A stretch of DNA of 53,084 nt from the NCBI GenBank assembly GCA_003212335.1, contig QCQA01000007.1:1-53084 (forward strand), written 5' to 3'. Shown piece by piece: positions 52,668 through 53,084 of the stretch. The stretch is from SAR86 cluster bacterium AG-447-A08. GTDB lineage: Bacteria; Pseudomonadota; Gammaproteobacteria; Magnimaribacterales; Magnimaribacteraceae. The notes under the pieces were generated by a model. That model made no database searches, was not told the origin of the DNA, and saw only the letters and a list, made by a program, of their open reading frames with translations. Position numbers and translations under genes: made by a program. Numbering within the stretch: the first letter of the stretch is position 1; each line of letters begins with the position of its first letter.

Positions 52668-53084
52668 GTTTGATAACCTCAAATTTAAACTTTATAGGAT
52701 CTTGATCTGTAAGTATAAAAGAACAATCAAGCTCTGGTTCTTTAAAGCCAGATAGTCCTTGTAACATTATATGATTTCCACCCGGGACAAAAATAATTTG
52801 GGAGTCAGGATTCAACAGGAGACTTTCAATCTTCTCCATTTTCATTATTCCCGTAGAATCTGTTTTAGTTTCGTGTATTTCAGCTTTGAAAGGAGCACAA
52901 TCTATATCCTTGATTTCGACAAAGTCATCACTGATGTTAGAAAGACTTAAATAACCGCCCGTCATCATGGAACCCTTAAGTGGAGTATAAAGATGAGCAT
53001 CCTTTATTACTATTCCTTCAGGAGACCCTGTACAATTCGTAAAGATGGTTAAAACTAGACTTATAACGAAAGCTTTAAGTAGAT
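52660..53084 (-). CDS. PCuAC copper chaperone lipoprotein (5' end at or beyond window edge)
   Basis: The frame is open upstream of the internal Met at 52968 to the window edge. The added sequence reads LLKAFVISLVLTIFTNC, a lipoprotein signal with Cys, then the PCuAC start IVIKDAHLYTPLKGS. The mature domain contains the copper motif EIHETKTDSTGIMKM, then 21 residues after the second Met, NHIML. This is close to the HxnMx21HxM consensus of periplasmic Cu(I) chaperones for cytochrome oxidase. The true start codon lies at or outside the right edge. The ATP-binding protein gene follows with a small overlap, so the two may be in one operon. Residue-level fit is good; partner genes are not visible. 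Confidence 0.85.
   Translation of the reverse strand, partial: LLKAFVISLVLTIFTNCTGSPEGIVIKDAHLYTPLKGSMMTGGYLSLSNISDDFVEIKDIDCAPFKAEIHETKTDSTGIMKMEKIESLLLNPDSQIIFVPGGNHIMLQGLSGFKEPELDCSFILTDQDPIKFKFEVIKRG

Overview
The window is AT-rich, densely coded chromosomal DNA of a Gram-negative bacterium, most likely an oligotrophic marine gammaproteobacterium of SAR86 type. The gammaproteobacterial signs are the divergent bamD / rluD-pgeF arrangement, trxA next to rho, rsmD, a PP0621-type zinc-ribbon protein, and an ilvB-ilvH-ilvC-pssA run. The SAR86-like placement is inference from AT richness, very short spacers and many secreted or outer-membrane proteins (DUF3604, two DUF5916 paralogues, TauD-like dioxygenase). 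No phage, transposase, CRISPR or rRNA was seen. The only RNA gene recognised is tRNA-Ile(GAT).

Region 1-7.2 kb: a secreted Calx-beta repeat protein runs off the left edge. It is followed, in transcription order from the right, by an SGNH hydrolase, a PhoA-type alkaline phosphatase and a small membrane protein. An enoyl-CoA hydratase / HSL-type esterase pair lies on the plus strand. It converges on a bacterial voltage-gated cation channel with an unusual acidic pore filter.

Region 7.2-20.1 kb is the most interesting part. A 2300-residue secreted protein (FecR-like domain, acidic Ser/Glu tract, about nine cadherin-like repeats, long Cys-containing region, TbpB-like C-terminal barrel) is translationally coupled to a TPR + outer-membrane-barrel protein. 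This resembles a cargo/exporter pair of the Slam (type XI) kind. Divergent from it lie a TetR regulator, a CHASE2-class III nucleotidyl cyclase and a DUF481-like barrel. Converging on these is a K+ channel with a cyclic-nucleotide-binding domain. The gene order suggests a cell-surface system linked to cAMP signalling. That link is inference.

Region 20.2-32.4 kb holds minus-strand catabolic and envelope operons: nitroreductase, small membrane protein, fatty-acid desaturase, NTF2-like and TauD-like genes; a tight operon of tandem thioredoxin-fold isomerase-like protein, DUF3604 metallohydrolase-like lipoprotein, acetoacetate-decarboxylase-like enzyme and FKBP lipoprotein; a three-gene overlapping small-protein operon; a 5'-nucleotidase; a zinc-free oxidoreductase; and a GFA-family protein. 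The 344-base gap at 23248-23591 is the only long non-coding stretch and contains three hairpins.

Region 32.4-53.1 kb is mainly core metabolism. It holds tRNA-Ile, pssA, ilvC, ilvH and ilvB; a glycerate-kinase / hydroxyacid-dehydrogenase pair with pgeF and rluD; bamD; an operon of flavin reductase, DUF4399 and two DUF5916 outer-membrane proteins; rsmD; rho; trxA; ilvD; a dual-ATPase peptide ABC transporter subunit; and a PCuAC copper-chaperone lipoprotein that runs off the right edge. Several starts were moved from the longest possible frame using Shine-Dalgarno positions and ATGA overlaps.
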